Of a stretch of 64,000 nucleotides of DNA, positions 56,377 through 64,000 are shown piece after piece. Numbering within the stretch: the stretch's first letter is position 1; the number at the start of each line of letters is the position of its first letter. The notes under the pieces were generated by a model. It was given only the letters and a program-made list of their open reading frames with translations, was not told the origin of the DNA and searched no databases. Source of the stretch: Actinacidiphila sp. DG2A-62 (lineage in GTDB: Bacteria > Actinomycetota > Actinomycetes > Streptomycetales > Streptomycetaceae); the NCBI RefSeq assembly GCF_035825295.1, contig NZ_JAYMGI010000002.1, positions 124,001 to 188,000 on the forward strand. The letters are read 5' to 3'. Both the position numbers and the translations under genes were made by a program.

Positions 56377-56748
56377 TCACCCGGTCCACCGGCGCAGCTC
56401 CGCCGCGATGCGGTCGACGCCGGCCGAGCCGTCCTTGACCATCCGGGCCAGCTCGCGGACCCGGTCCGGGCTGGTGGTGACCTTCAGCCCGCAGGCCACC
56501 AGGTAGGCGTACGCGACGGCGGTGGCGAACAGCGCGTTCGACCGCTCCAGCGCGGGGACGTGCAGCAGCAGCTGGAGCAGCGCCGCGGCTCGGCTGTGCG
56601 CGTCCTCGTAGACGGGCCGGCCGAAGATCTCGGCGCGGTGCCTGCTGACGGCGGCGACCAGTGCGCCCCAGTCGGTGACCTGCGGGTCGCCCGGGGTGTT
56701 GTGCTCGGCGACCATGAGCAGCCAGGCCAGGTCGATCCGCAGCGTCAA
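56377..56748 (-). CDS. Fic-like toxin component
   Basis: A 123-residue protein of the group annotated as fic-family toxin in streptomycetes. It opens with LRIDLAWLLMVAEHNTPGDPQVTDWG. The region equivalent to the Fic/Doc loop reads HVPALERSNALF, keeping the His and Asn but not the canonical F, D/E-GN-R residues. Fic/Doc enzymes modify targets with AMP or phosphate; activity here is doubtful on motif grounds. The start is a TTG overlapping the antitoxin stop (TTGA), so translation is coupled. Confidence 0.72.
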   Translation of the reverse strand: MTLRIDLAWLLMVAEHNTPGDPQVTDWGALVAAVSRHRAEIFGRPVYEDAHSRAAALLQLLLHVPALERSNALFATAVAYAYLVACGLKVTTSPDRVRELARMVKDGSAGVDRIAAELRRWTG

Positions 56749-57122
56749 CGGGCGGAGCCTTCGGCGCGGCGACCGTCGTGGGCGCCGTCCCGTGCGGCGC
56801 GGTCGCCGGGCACGGCGGGACCGTCGGAGACGGCGGGAACGGCGGGATCGTCGGAGAGGGCGGGACCCTCGGGAACGGCCGGATCGTCGGGAACGGCCGG
56901 GACCGCCGCGTCGCGGGCGTCGAACTCCTCGGCGAAGACCGCCTCGTACTGCTTCATGAAGTCCGCGGCGGCCTGGACGAACGCCCGGCCGTTCTCGCCC
57001 TCGTCCCGGCGGACGAGTTCCTCGATGTAGCGGTTCACGCTGATGCCGCGCTGGGAGGCGCGCTCTCGCGCCGTCTCCGCGGTGGCCTCGTCCACCCGCA
57101 CGTTCAACTGGGTCTTCGCCAT
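56745..57122 (-). CDS. Ribbon-helix-helix antitoxin-like protein with repeat tail
   Basis: A 125-residue protein. Residues 1-45 form a typical RHH DNA-binding domain (MAKTQLNVRVDEATAETARER, GISVNRYIEELV), likely repressing its own operon. The next helix (FVQAAADFMKQYEAVFAEEF) may bind the toxin. The last 50 residues are repeats of DDPAVPEGPAL type, encoded by near-tandem DNA. It lies directly upstream of the Fic-like gene. Confidence 0.82.
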   Translation of the reverse strand: MAKTQLNVRVDEATAETARERASQRGISVNRYIEELVRRDEGENGRAFVQAAADFMKQYEAVFAEEFDARDAAVPAVPDDPAVPEGPALSDDPAVPAVSDGPAVPGDRAARDGAHDGRRAEGSAR

Positions 57123-57246
57123 GCGTCCACGCTAGCGCCCTGGTGCTAGTAGCGGCAAGGGCGCGCGTCCCGCCGGGCGGACCCCGGTCGGGTGCGCGGC
57201 CGTGCGGGCCCGGGCCGGGTGGTTGATCATGGGACCGAGGTGTTCC

Positions 57247-58602
57247 ATGACCGAAGCGCTTCTGCTGGTGCCGGCCCTGCTGCTCACCTTCGCCTGCGGC
57301 CTCTTCGTCGCGGCGGAGTTCTCGCTGACCACGGTCGAGCGGGCCGCGCTGGAGCGGTCCGCCGAGCGCGGTGAGCCGGGCGCCGCCGCGGCCCTCGGCG
57401 CGGTGCGGACGCTGACCCTGCAGTTGTCCGGGGCGCAGCTGGGCATCACCGCGACCGGGCTGGTCATCGGCATGCTCGCCAAATCCTCGATCGCCGGGCT
57501 GCTGCGCGGGCCGCTGCGGGCCGCCGGGCTTCCGGAGGGCTCCGCCTCCTCGCTCGCACTGGTCCTGGGCACCGCCGTGTCGACGGTGGCGCTGATGGTG
57601 ATCGGCGAGCTGGTGCCGAAGAACTGGGCGATCGCGCGACCGCTGCCGGTGGCGCGGGCGGTCGCGCCACCGCAGCGCGTGTTCACCGCGGCCTTCGGCC
57701 CGCTGATCCGCCACCTCGACAACACCGCCAACCGGGTGCTGCGGCGGTTCGGCATGGAACCCGCCGAGGAGCTGGCGACGGCGCGCGGACCGCGGGAGCT
57801 GGCGGCGCTCGCCCGGCACTCGGCGAAGCAGGGCGCGCTGGAGGCGGACACCGCGGAGCTGTTCGTGCGCACCCTCGGCCTCGGCGACCTGACCGCGCAG
57901 AACGTCATGACGCCGCGCGTCCAGGTCACCGCGCTGGAGGCGCACGCGACCGCGGAGGACGTGGCGAACGCGACCCGCGCCACCGGGCTCTCCCGCTTCC
58001 CCGTCTACCGCGACAGCCTCGACGCGGTGATCGGCACGGTCCATGTGAAGGACGTGCTCGCGGTGCCGGCCGCCGACCGGCCGCGGCTGCCGGTCACCGG
58101 GCTGCTGCGCGAGCCGCTGCTGGTGCCCGAGTCGCTGCCGGTGGACCGGGTGATGGAGCGGCTGTCGGGGCGGAAGACCATGGCGGTGGTGATCGACGAG
58201 TACGGCGGCACGGCGGGCGTGATCACGCTGGAGGACATCGTCGAGGAGGTGGTGGGCGAGGTCCGCGACGAGCACGACCCGCAGGAGCTGCCCGACCTGC
58301 TGTTCCTGCGCGAGGACGGGCAGGGCCGGCGGATCTACGACGCGGACGGCGCGACCCGTACCGAGGACCAGCTGGAGCGGGTCGGCCTGCACGTGCCGGA
58401 GGGCCCGTACGAGACGCTGGCCGGCTTGGTCGCGCAGCGGCTGGGCCGCATCCCGGAGCTGGGCGACGTGGTGGAGCTGGACGGCTGGCGGATCGAGGTG
58501 ACCGAGGCGGCCGGCCACCGCGCGGCCAGGGCCCGGCTGCTGTCGCCGCCGCGCGCGCCGCAGGAGGACGCCGCCGGCGGCGGGGCGGGGGGCGTGCGAT
58601 GA
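57247..58602 (+). CDS. CNNM/CorC-type transporter with CBS pair and C-terminal domain
   Basis: A 451-residue protein. An N-terminal CNNM domain with three or four membrane segments (about residues 1-190) is followed by two CBS domains (NVMTPRVQVTALEA, LSRFPVYRDSLD, MAVVIDEYGGTAG) and a CorC_HlyC C-terminal domain. Members move Mg2+ or Co2+ and were once called hemolysins. I chose ATG 57247 because GAGGTG precedes it. It overlaps the next, related gene (ATGA), so they probably form a heteromer. Confidence 0.9.
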   Translation: MTEALLLVPALLLTFACGLFVAAEFSLTTVERAALERSAERGEPGAAAALGAVRTLTLQLSGAQLGITATGLVIGMLAKSSIAGLLRGPLRAAGLPEGSASSLALVLGTAVSTVALMVIGELVPKNWAIARPLPVARAVAPPQRVFTAAFGPLIRHLDNTANRVLRRFGMEPAEELATARGPRELAALARHSAKQGALEADTAELFVRTLGLGDLTAQNVMTPRVQVTALEAHATAEDVANATRATGLSRFPVYRDSLDAVIGTVHVKDVLAVPAADRPRLPVTGLLREPLLVPESLPVDRVMERLSGRKTMAVVIDEYGGTAGVITLEDIVEEVVGEVRDEHDPQELPDLLFLREDGQGRRIYDADGATRTEDQLERVGLHVPEGPYETLAGLVAQRLGRIPELGDVVELDGWRIEVTEAAGHRAARARLLSPPRAPQEDAAGGGAGGVR

Positions 58603-59615
58603 CGGTCGTGCAGCTGCTGATCGGCGCGCTGACGCTGGTGCTGAACGCGGGGTTCGTCGGCGCCGAGTTCGGGCTGATCTCGGTGCGCCGCGAGCAGATC
58701 GAGCCGCGGGCGGAGTCCGGTGACCGCCGGGCGCGCGGCGTGCTGTGGGGCCTGGAACACCTCGCGCAGGTGCTGGCCGGCGCCCAGCTGGGCATCACCG
58801 CCTGCACGCTGGTGCTCGGCATCGTCGCCGAGCCCGCGATCGCGCACCTGCTGGAACCGCTCTTCCACGCCGCGCACGTGCCGCACGGCGCGGTGCACCC
58901 GATCTCGTTCGTGATCGCGCTGGCGGTGGCCACGTACCTGCACATGCTGTGCGGCGAGATGGTGCCGAAGAACGTCGCGCTGGCCGATCCGGTGCGGGCC
59001 GCGCTGCTGTTCGGCCCGCCGCTGGTGACGGTGACCCGGGCGCTGCGGCCGGTGATCTTCGCCGTGAACGCGCTGGCCAACGCCGGGCTGCGGCTGCTGC
59101 GGGTGGAGCCGAGGAGCGAGGTGGCGTCGGTGTTCTCCGACGACGAGCTGTCGCGGATGGTGGTGGACGCGGGCGCGGCCGGGCTGCTCGACCAGCGGGC
59201 GGCGGCCCGGCTGCGGGACGCGCTGGAGCTGGGCAGGCGGCCGGTCGGCGCCATCGTGCTGCCGCCCGACCGGGTGGTCAGGGCGCCGCTGGGCATCACG
59301 CCGGAGGGGCTGGAGGCGCTGGGCGCGCGGTCGGGCTTCTCCCGCTTCCCGGTCGCCGACGGCGACGGGCGGGTGCTCGGCTATCTGCACGTCAAGGACG
59401 CGCTGGACGCGGAGCCGCGGGACACGCCCTTCCCCCGCTCCGCGCTGCGACCGATCACCCGGGTCGGCGCGGCGGCGCCGCTGGACGACGTGCTGACCGC
59501 GATGCGGGCCGGCCGCGCGCACCTGGCCGCGGTGGTGGACGACGAGGGCCGAGGCATGGGCCTGGTCACGATGGAGGACGTGCTGAAGGAGCTGGTGGGG
59601 CGTGGTCGCGCCTGA
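58599..59615 (+). CDS. CNNM/CBS protein, shorter partner
   Basis: A 338-residue paralog of the upstream protein, with a CNNM domain (LIGALTLVLNAGFVGAEFGLIS, AGAQLGITACTLVLGIV, EMVPKNVALADP) and CBS domains ending in MGLVTMEDVLKEL. It lacks the terminal CorC_HlyC domain. The ATG overlaps the stop of the first gene. The two together match the paired CNNM arrangement of streptomycetes. Confidence 0.9.
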   Translation: MTVVQLLIGALTLVLNAGFVGAEFGLISVRREQIEPRAESGDRRARGVLWGLEHLAQVLAGAQLGITACTLVLGIVAEPAIAHLLEPLFHAAHVPHGAVHPISFVIALAVATYLHMLCGEMVPKNVALADPVRAALLFGPPLVTVTRALRPVIFAVNALANAGLRLLRVEPRSEVASVFSDDELSRMVVDAGAAGLLDQRAAARLRDALELGRRPVGAIVLPPDRVVRAPLGITPEGLEALGARSGFSRFPVADGDGRVLGYLHVKDALDAEPRDTPFPRSALRPITRVGAAAPLDDVLTAMRAGRAHLAAVVDDEGRGMGLVTMEDVLKELVGRGRA

Positions 59616-59731
59616 CGTACGGGGTCGGCCGCGTCCGCGGCGGCGGTACGGGGTTGCGGCCGAGTCGAGGCGGCGGCAGCGGGTCGCGGCCGCTCCGGAC
59701 CCCGCGCCGGACCGCGTACCGGATTCGGTAC

Positions 59732-59753
59732 CGACCGAGCGGTCGCATAGGAT
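59732..59753 (+). promoter_or_regulatory. Palindrome and -10 box for a probable leaderless SGNH gene
   Basis: CGACCG-AG-CGGTCG (59732-59745, perfect) is followed by TAGGAT at 59748-59753, a good -10, with the ATG 10 bases later. The start codon would lie at or near the transcript start. The palindrome covers the -35/-10 spacer, so a TetR-type repressor could block the promoter. Confidence 0.5.
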
Positions 59754-59762
59754 CGCCGCGCC

Positions 59763-60761
59763 ATGCAGACGCCAGCCACGCACACCGACGCCGCCGCGAC
59801 CGCGGGCGGCGCGACCGACAGCGCGGGCACCGCCGGGGGCACCGCCGCCACCACCCCGAGCACCTCCGCAGGGACCGCCGGGGGCGACGCCGTGACCGCG
59901 ACCGCCACCGGTGCGGGCGCCGCCACCACCGCGGACCCCGCCGACGGCGCCCGCCGCGCCGCGTACCGCAGCTTCGTCGCCCTCGGCGACTCCTTCACCG
60001 AGGGGATGTCCGACCTGCTGCCCGACGGCGGCTACCGCGGGTGGGCGGACCTGCTGGCGGCCCGGCTGGCCGCGCTCGACCCGGACTTCCGCTACGCGAA
60101 CCTCGCCGTGCGCGGCAAGCTCATCCGGCAGATCGCCGACGACCAGGTGGAGACGGCCGCGGCGATGGGCGCGGACCTGGTGACGCTGGTCGGCGGGCTC
60201 AACGACGTGATCCGGCCCAGGTGCGACGTGGCCGCGGTGTGCGCGCTGCTGGAGCGCTCGGTCGAGCGCCTGGCCCCGTCCTGCGGGCAGCTGGTGCTGA
60301 TGCGCAGCCCGATCCGGCGCGGTCCGGTGGCCACCCGCTTCACGCCGCGGATGGAGGAGCTGTTCGACTTCGTCGACGCGCTCGCGGCGCGGCACGGCGC
60401 GGTCGTGGTGGACCTCTACGGCGCCCAGGCGCTGCGCGACCCGCGGATGTGGGACGTCGACCGGCTGCACCTGACCGCCGAGGGGCACGAGCGGGTCGCG
60501 GAGGCGGTCTGGCAGGCGCTCGGGCTGCCCGCCGAGAGCGACTGGCGGCGTGTGCTGCCGCCGACCGCCCGACCCGGCTGGTCCGCCCGGCGGGCGGCGG
60601 ACCTCAGCTTCACCCGCCGGCACCTGCTGCCGTGGATCGGCCGCCGCCTCACCGGCCGCTCCTCCGGCGACGGCCGCCCGCCCAAGCGCCCCGACCTCCT
60701 CCCCTACCCCGCCCCTGCGGCGCCCGCCGGCCCGGATGCCGACCCGACGCGGACCGCCTGA
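59763..60761 (+). CDS. SGNH/GDSL-type hydrolase
   Basis: A 332-residue esterase-fold protein. Block I is VALGDSFTEGMSD with the nucleophile Ser, block III GGLNDVIRP, and block V DRLHLTAEGH with Asp and His. The first 60 residues are Ala/Thr/Gly-rich low complexity without a signal sequence, and about 70 residues after the domain are Pro/Arg-rich. Substrate unknown. Probably transcribed as a leaderless mRNA. Confidence 0.88.
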   Translation: MQTPATHTDAAATAGGATDSAGTAGGTAATTPSTSAGTAGGDAVTATATGAGAATTADPADGARRAAYRSFVALGDSFTEGMSDLLPDGGYRGWADLLAARLAALDPDFRYANLAVRGKLIRQIADDQVETAAAMGADLVTLVGGLNDVIRPRCDVAAVCALLERSVERLAPSCGQLVLMRSPIRRGPVATRFTPRMEELFDFVDALAARHGAVVVDLYGAQALRDPRMWDVDRLHLTAEGHERVAEAVWQALGLPAESDWRRVLPPTARPGWSARRAADLSFTRRHLLPWIGRRLTGRSSGDGRPPKRPDLLPYPAPAAPAGPDADPTRTA

Positions 60762-60866
60762 CCGGCCGCGACCAGTAGAATCTCCCCACTGTTCTACCGG
60801 TGGGCAGGAACTCCCTGGTCAGATGGCCTATCGGATGGTTCAGTCCTGATCGTTTCTCACAAAATC
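60762..60866. other. Boundary between chromosome and integrative element
   Basis: A 105-base gap between the SGNH gene and the integrase stop. It holds a CCCAC...GTGGG hairpin (60786-60806) and an AT-richer end with two TCTCAC copies (60854-60869). A left attachment site is expected here, but the matching right end is outside the window. No tRNA gene is present. Confidence 0.4.
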
Positions 60867-62066
60867 TCACGTCCGGGCGGTCGGTACCGCTGCGGGGCCG
60901 CCGTGGAAGCGGTCCCAGACCTCGGCGGCCGGGCGCATGTCCTCGGTGTTGACGTGCACGTACCGACGCTTGGTGAAACTGGCGCTCGTGTGCCCGGCCC
61001 ACGCGGCGAGGATGACATCCGGGACGCCGCTGACGGCCAGGAAGCTGAGCACCGAGTGCCGCGCGTCGTACAGCCGCACCCGCCGCAGCGCGAGGGCGGT
61101 CATCAGCCGGTACGCGTACTCGCGTAGCTGCCGGGTGTTGAGCGGCTCCCCGAGTTCGTTCACGACCACGTAGCCGCTATCGGTGTACGCCTCGCCGGCG
61201 AGCAGCTTCTCGCGGGCCTGCTGCGCGCGGAACCGCTTCAGCGCCTCCCACGGCCGTTCCGGGAGCGGAAGCCCGCGCTCGCCGGCGGCGGTCTTCGTGT
61301 CCTTCTCCAGGACCGTGTTGTTGCCGATCATCGTGCGGGTGAGCGTGATCTCGATCGTGCCGGCCGTCAGGTCGATGTCGGTCCAACGCTGCCCGCACAC
61401 CTCGGCCGGCCGCAGACCCATCAGCGACAACAGCAGCGGCGCGTACAGCCGGTCACCCTCGATGCCGCGGATGAACGTCTGCGCCTCCGCCGCGGTCCAC
61501 GGCTCGGCCTTGGGGCGCTCGCGCTTGTCGGTCTTCTTGTCGGCGAGGCTGATCCGCACGTACTGCGCCGGGCTGACCGGGATGAGCCTGCGGACTACGG
61601 CCCGGCTGAGAGCCTCCCTGAGTCGGGTGAGGACGCCTTCGGCGGTCGACACGGCGAGCCGGGTCCCGGCGGTGCCGCCGCGGCGCCGCCCGTGGGCCAC
61701 GATGTCGTCCATGCAGTCCTGCACCTGGTCCTCGGTCAGCTCCTGAAGCCGTATGTGCCCGAGGCGCTCGCGGACGTGGAGCAGGGCTAGGCGGTACGTG
61801 CGGATGGTGGTCTCTTCCACGTCGCGCCGCTTGTAGTCCAGCCACTGGTCAAGCCACTCCCCCACCGTGATCTTGCTGGGGGCGATGAGCGTTCCGGCGG
61901 CCCGCTCGTGCAGGATGCGGGCCCGCTCGTTCTTGACCTCGGTCTTCGAGTCCCGGGTGATGGTGAGCTGGACGCGTTTGCCGTTCTCGTCCCGGCCGGC
62001 GTCGACCACCGTGCGATACCGCACGGAGCCGTTCCGCAGGACGATCTTCTTGATCGGATCAGCCAT
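60867..62066 (-). CDS. int: Tyrosine recombinase (phage-type integrase)
   Basis: A 399-residue integrase. An N-terminal AP2-like arm-binding region (VRYRTVVDAGRDENGKRVQL) is followed by a SAM-like core-binding domain (TVGEWLDQWLDYKRRDVEETT) and the catalytic domain. Catalytic Arg is in GLRPAEVCG, the box II segment is YDARHSVLS, then WAGHTSASFTKRRYVHV with the His and Tyr nucleophile. Box II normally starts with His (HxxRH); here it is Tyr. ATG 62066 is 8 bases inside the upstream regulator gene, so both are co-transcribed. Confidence 0.92.
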   Translation of the reverse strand: MADPIKKIVLRNGSVRYRTVVDAGRDENGKRVQLTITRDSKTEVKNERARILHERAAGTLIAPSKITVGEWLDQWLDYKRRDVEETTIRTYRLALLHVRERLGHIRLQELTEDQVQDCMDDIVAHGRRRGGTAGTRLAVSTAEGVLTRLREALSRAVVRRLIPVSPAQYVRISLADKKTDKRERPKAEPWTAAEAQTFIRGIEGDRLYAPLLLSLMGLRPAEVCGQRWTDIDLTAGTIEITLTRTMIGNNTVLEKDTKTAAGERGLPLPERPWEALKRFRAQQAREKLLAGEAYTDSGYVVVNELGEPLNTRQLREYAYRLMTALALRRVRLYDARHSVLSFLAVSGVPDVILAAWAGHTSASFTKRRYVHVNTEDMRPAAEVWDRFHGGPAAVPTART

Positions 62067-62583
62067 CACTCTCCTCAAGCGCTGCGGCGCCTTGCTTCGC
62101 CTTCTCCACCTCCGCAAGGATCCCCAGCACCTTGAACAGGGGCTTTACTCCGTCGCTCAGTCCTGACAGGCGGTCACCCACGAGGGCATATGCCCTGTTC
62201 AGCGTGACGACGGCCTCGGCCAACTCCTCGACGTTCGCCTGCGTGATGAACTTGAACGACGCGTCATTGTCGGAGTCGTGCAAGATGCGGTCTCGGTACT
62301 CATCAGTGGGTACGTCCACACCTTCGGCCAGCGTGACAACGCCCTGCTGATTCCAGCTCCGCGGCAGGAATAGCGAGGGGATCGAGGTGTCGAGGGCTCG
62401 CGCAAGCGCGAGAAGGTCTGCCGCACTGAACGCCCGGCGGCCCTTCTCCGCCGACGACACCGCCTGTCGGCTCCACGCGTTGCCGAGGTGCTGGCCAAGA
62501 GCCTCCCCGAGTTGCGCCTGCGACATTTCGAGGGCTTCTCGCCGTCGCACGACGTTCGCGCCGATCAGCTCTTCGATCTTCAC
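62059..62583 (-). CDS. XRE-family regulator of the element
   Basis: A 174-residue protein. An N-terminal HTH (LEMSQAQLGEALGQH, SRQAVSSAEKGRRAF) is followed by a helical region. It is probably the repressor or immunity-type regulator controlling its own transcription and that of the divergent xis gene. It overlaps the integrase start by 8 bases. The 118-base divergent gap holds TTGACA and two TGACA copies 19 bases apart. Confidence 0.85.
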   Translation of the reverse strand: MKIEELIGANVVRRREALEMSQAQLGEALGQHLGNAWSRQAVSSAEKGRRAFSAADLLALARALDTSIPSLFLPRSWNQQGVVTLAEGVDVPTDEYRDRILHDSDNDASFKFITQANVEELAEAVVTLNRAYALVGDRLSGLSDGVKPLFKVLGILAEVEKAKQGAAALEESDG

Positions 62584-62701
62584 GGGTATCCCTTCGGTCT
62601 GTTAGGGCCAGCGTGACACGTACGGACTAGGTTGACAAGCGCGGCCCGGCAGTGGAAGGTGTGGATAGACAGTCATCCCGTACCTCCCATGGAGCGGAAG
62701 C

Positions 62702-62944
62702 ATGGCGGAAATCCCGCACATCACCAGCGTCCTGACCAGCCCCAAGGTCCCGCCGACGCTCGCCGAGGTCCGCGACTGGCCGGCCACCGTGGACGTGGCC
62801 CAGGCCGCGACCGCGCTCGGCATCTCGCGCAGTCAGCTCTACGAGGAGATCCGTTGCGGCGACGCCCCCGTGCGCGTGCTCCGCTTTTCCAGCCGCATCC
62901 GGGTCGTCACCGCGTCCCTCGTGGCGCTGCTCGAATCCGCGTGA
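62702..62944 (+). CDS. xis: Excisionase-like HTH protein
   Basis: An 80-residue protein with a MerR/Xis-type winged HTH: TVDVAQAATALGISRSQLYEEIRCGDAPVRVLRF, then a basic IRVVTASLVALL end. Such proteins bend attachment-site DNA for excision. It is divergent from the repressor. AGCGGAAGC precedes the ATG, a weak ribosome binding site. Confidence 0.82.
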   Translation: MAEIPHITSVLTSPKVPPTLAEVRDWPATVDVAQAATALGISRSQLYEEIRCGDAPVRVLRFSSRIRVVTASLVALLESA

Positions 62945-63062
62945 CAGGCGGCCAGCAGGTTGCAGCCCGCTGGCCGCCCCGAAGCACCACCGTCCATCCC
63001 TGAACAGCACAACGGCGGCGCGGGCCGTGAACCCGATGCGCCGCCGTCGAAGGAGCTTCATC

Positions 63063-63368
63063 ATGAACGTACCGCAGACGACCGTCACCGCCAACTCGTG
63101 TGTCAACGCGCTGACGCCGCCCGAGAGTCTCCGCTTCTCCGAGCACGTCGACACCGAGACGCGCACGGCGACGTGCACCGCGCTCGCCGCCGACGCCGGC
63201 GACCAGTTGGCGCGGGCCCTGGCCGCCGCGGCGGCGGGCGACGCCGACGAGTTCGTGCGGTACCTGCGGTTCGCCGCGGACTCCGCGGTCCTGGCCGGGC
63301 GCCTCGGCGCGACGGACGCCGAGATCTGCGGCGCGCTGACCGCGGCGCGGGCCGGGGCCGCCCGATGA
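63063..63368 (+). CDS. Element protein, unknown
   Basis: A 101-residue protein with ETRTATCTALAADAGDQLARALAAA and ADEFVRYLRFAADSAVLAGRL, predicted helical. GAAGGAG precedes ATG 63063. Its stop overlaps the next start (ATGA). No recognised family. Confidence 0.65.
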   Translation: MNVPQTTVTANSCVNALTPPESLRFSEHVDTETRTATCTALAADAGDQLARALAAAAAGDADEFVRYLRFAADSAVLAGRLGATDAEICGALTAARAGAAR

Positions 63369-63625
63369 ACGGCCCCCTGCCGCGGCGGGACCGCGAGACT
63401 CGACAGACGGAGATGTGGCGGCGCCGCGGTGCCTCCTACGCGTGCCCGCCGGCCGAGGACGGCGTGCGCGATCCGCTGGACCGCCTGCGACAGCCGGACA
63501 ACCCGTCGACGTACAGCCTGCCCCCGACCGTCCTCTACCGGCACGCCGCCGATCTGGCCGCGCGTGGGTGGCAGCCGTACGAGCTGCGCCGCCGCTTCAA
63601 GCTCCGGGCGGTCCCGACCGCATGA
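63365..63625 (+). CDS. Element protein, unknown, basic
   Basis: An 86-residue basic protein (RRDRETRQTEMWRRRGA, LYRHAADLAARGWQPYELRR). It is coupled by ATGA overlaps to genes on both sides. The Arg-rich composition could suit nucleic-acid binding. No recognised family. Confidence 0.65.
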   Translation: MNGPLPRRDRETRQTEMWRRRGASYACPPAEDGVRDPLDRLRQPDNPSTYSLPPTVLYRHAADLAARGWQPYELRRRFKLRAVPTA

Positions 63626-64000
63626 CGACCCGTCCCACCTACCCGCAGCCCCCCGGTGCCCGCGCAGTGCCGGGGGCCTTCGGGCACCCTCGAACGGACC
63701 CCGACGTGACCACCGCCTTGACGCCGTACTGCGTCCACCCGCGCCCGAGCGACGGCCGCGCCTGCGACAACCTGCCGGGCGCACACGACGGCGGAGCGCT
63801 CGGGCATCCGTTCACGTCCGACCCGTCGCGCCGCGGGCACCTCGCCCCGGTGCCGCCAGCGCCCGAGCAGGTGCCCGCCAAGGGTCCGCACAATCTGCGC
63901 ACCCCCGCCCCGCCCGAGAACGACGGCGTACCGCGCGAGGTGGTGCTCACCCCAGCCTCACGCGTCAAGATGCGGCCCGTCAGGTGGCTATGGGACACAA
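63622..64000 (+). CDS. Start of a probable element ATPase/primase-like protein, partial
   Basis: At least 126 residues, cut by the window end. The first 70 are Pro-rich with CVHPRPSDGRACDN, then a linker. The last visible segment SRVKMRPVRWLWDT resembles the stretch just before the P-loop in AAA/RecA-like proteins of actinobacterial mobile elements (usually VRWLWDGRI before a GREG-GKS loop). The P-loop itself is not in view, so this is a guess from position and partial motif. Confidence 0.45.
   Translation, partial: MTTRPTYPQPPGARAVPGAFGHPRTDPDVTTALTPYCVHPRPSDGRACDNLPGAHDGGALGHPFTSDPSRRGHLAPVPPAPEQVPAKGPHNLRTPAPPENDGVPREVVLTPASRVKMRPVRWLWDT

Larger units (their letters stand above)
60867..64000. 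mobile_element. Left part of an integrative element (prophage or AICE-like)
   Basis: Integrase, XRE repressor, Xis and a run of overlapping small genes lead to a probable ATPase that runs off the window. The order int-repressor / xis-small genes-replication is common to actinobacterial integrative elements and phages. The far end is not visible, so type and size are open. Confidence 0.75.

Noticed and set aside
60762-60866. tRNA gene as integration target
   Set aside because: No cloverleaf or GGTTCRANNCC T-arm could be found anywhere near the integrase.

Overview
The window is 64 kb of very GC-rich DNA with dense, often overlapping genes, GTG starts and AGGAGG-type ribosome binding sites. 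Gene content points to a member of the Streptomycetaceae: HTH/DUF397 pairs, an RsbW-like ATPase, SpoIIE phosphatase, NiCoT and CbtAB metal transporters, MurT/GatD, ClpP paralogs, a c-di-AMP riboswitch before an NlpC/P60 gene and a Cys-type leader peptide. Genus cannot be fixed from this sequence. Nearly all of it looks like ordinary chromosome; only the last ~3 kb is clearly mobile.

Layout. 1-9 kb: SpoIIE-type phosphatase (entering from the left), RNase H, type II NADH dehydrogenase, phenylacetate-CoA ligase, flotillin/NfeD pair, NhaA-thioredoxin fusion and a small DUF6296-like protein. 9.3-12.1 kb: methionine sulfhydrylation unit (leader peptide, metY, metX). 12.2-17.6 kb: cobalamin and cobalt/nickel island (cobK, cobF, divergent B12 riboswitch driving cbtB-cbtA and a FhuF-like Fe-S protein, then a NiCoT transporter behind a Nur-like box). 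17.6-26.3 kb: PrmC-like methyltransferase, GH2 beta-mannosidase and a six-ORF MoxR/DUF58/DUF4129 operon. 26.6-38.2 kb: baeRF3 protein, ECF41 sigma factor, L,D-transpeptidase, GNAT, SRPBCC, universal stress protein, orphan winged-helix regulator, FUSC transporter, acyl-CoA dehydrogenase with divergent TetR, and peptide deformylase. 38.4-46.7 kb: murT-gatD, ATP-phosphofructokinase, CtaG, PlsC, an epimerase-like protein and a secreted S33 peptidase. 46.9-51.3 kb: Phd-like antitoxin divergent from clpP, c-di-AMP riboswitch with NlpC/P60 protein, and an RsbW-like/HTH/DUF397 set. 51.4-56.3 kb: complete bioF / bioB-bioA-bioD biotin cluster. 56.4-60.8 kb: RHH/Fic-like toxin-antitoxin pair, two CNNM transporters, SGNH hydrolase. 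60.9-64 kb: left end of an integrative element (integrase, XRE repressor, Xis, small genes, start of a probable ATPase), cut by the window edge.

Two themes run through the window. First, seven otherwise normal genes (SpoIIE phosphatase, paaK, metX, cobK, ECF41, FUSC, epimerase) are each broken by one missing base, mostly in a G or C run. That pattern suggests consensus errors rather than biology, and these genes should be read as probably intact. Second, there are in-frame tandem repeats in several proteins. The most striking is a nine-unit Cys/His octapeptide tail on biotin synthase; another is a 108-bp duplication that creates a small coupled ORF inside the MoxR operon. The best candidates for something little described are the BioB tail, the Phd/ClpP divergent module with its shared palindrome, and the FhuF-like protein coupled to the cobalt transporter.
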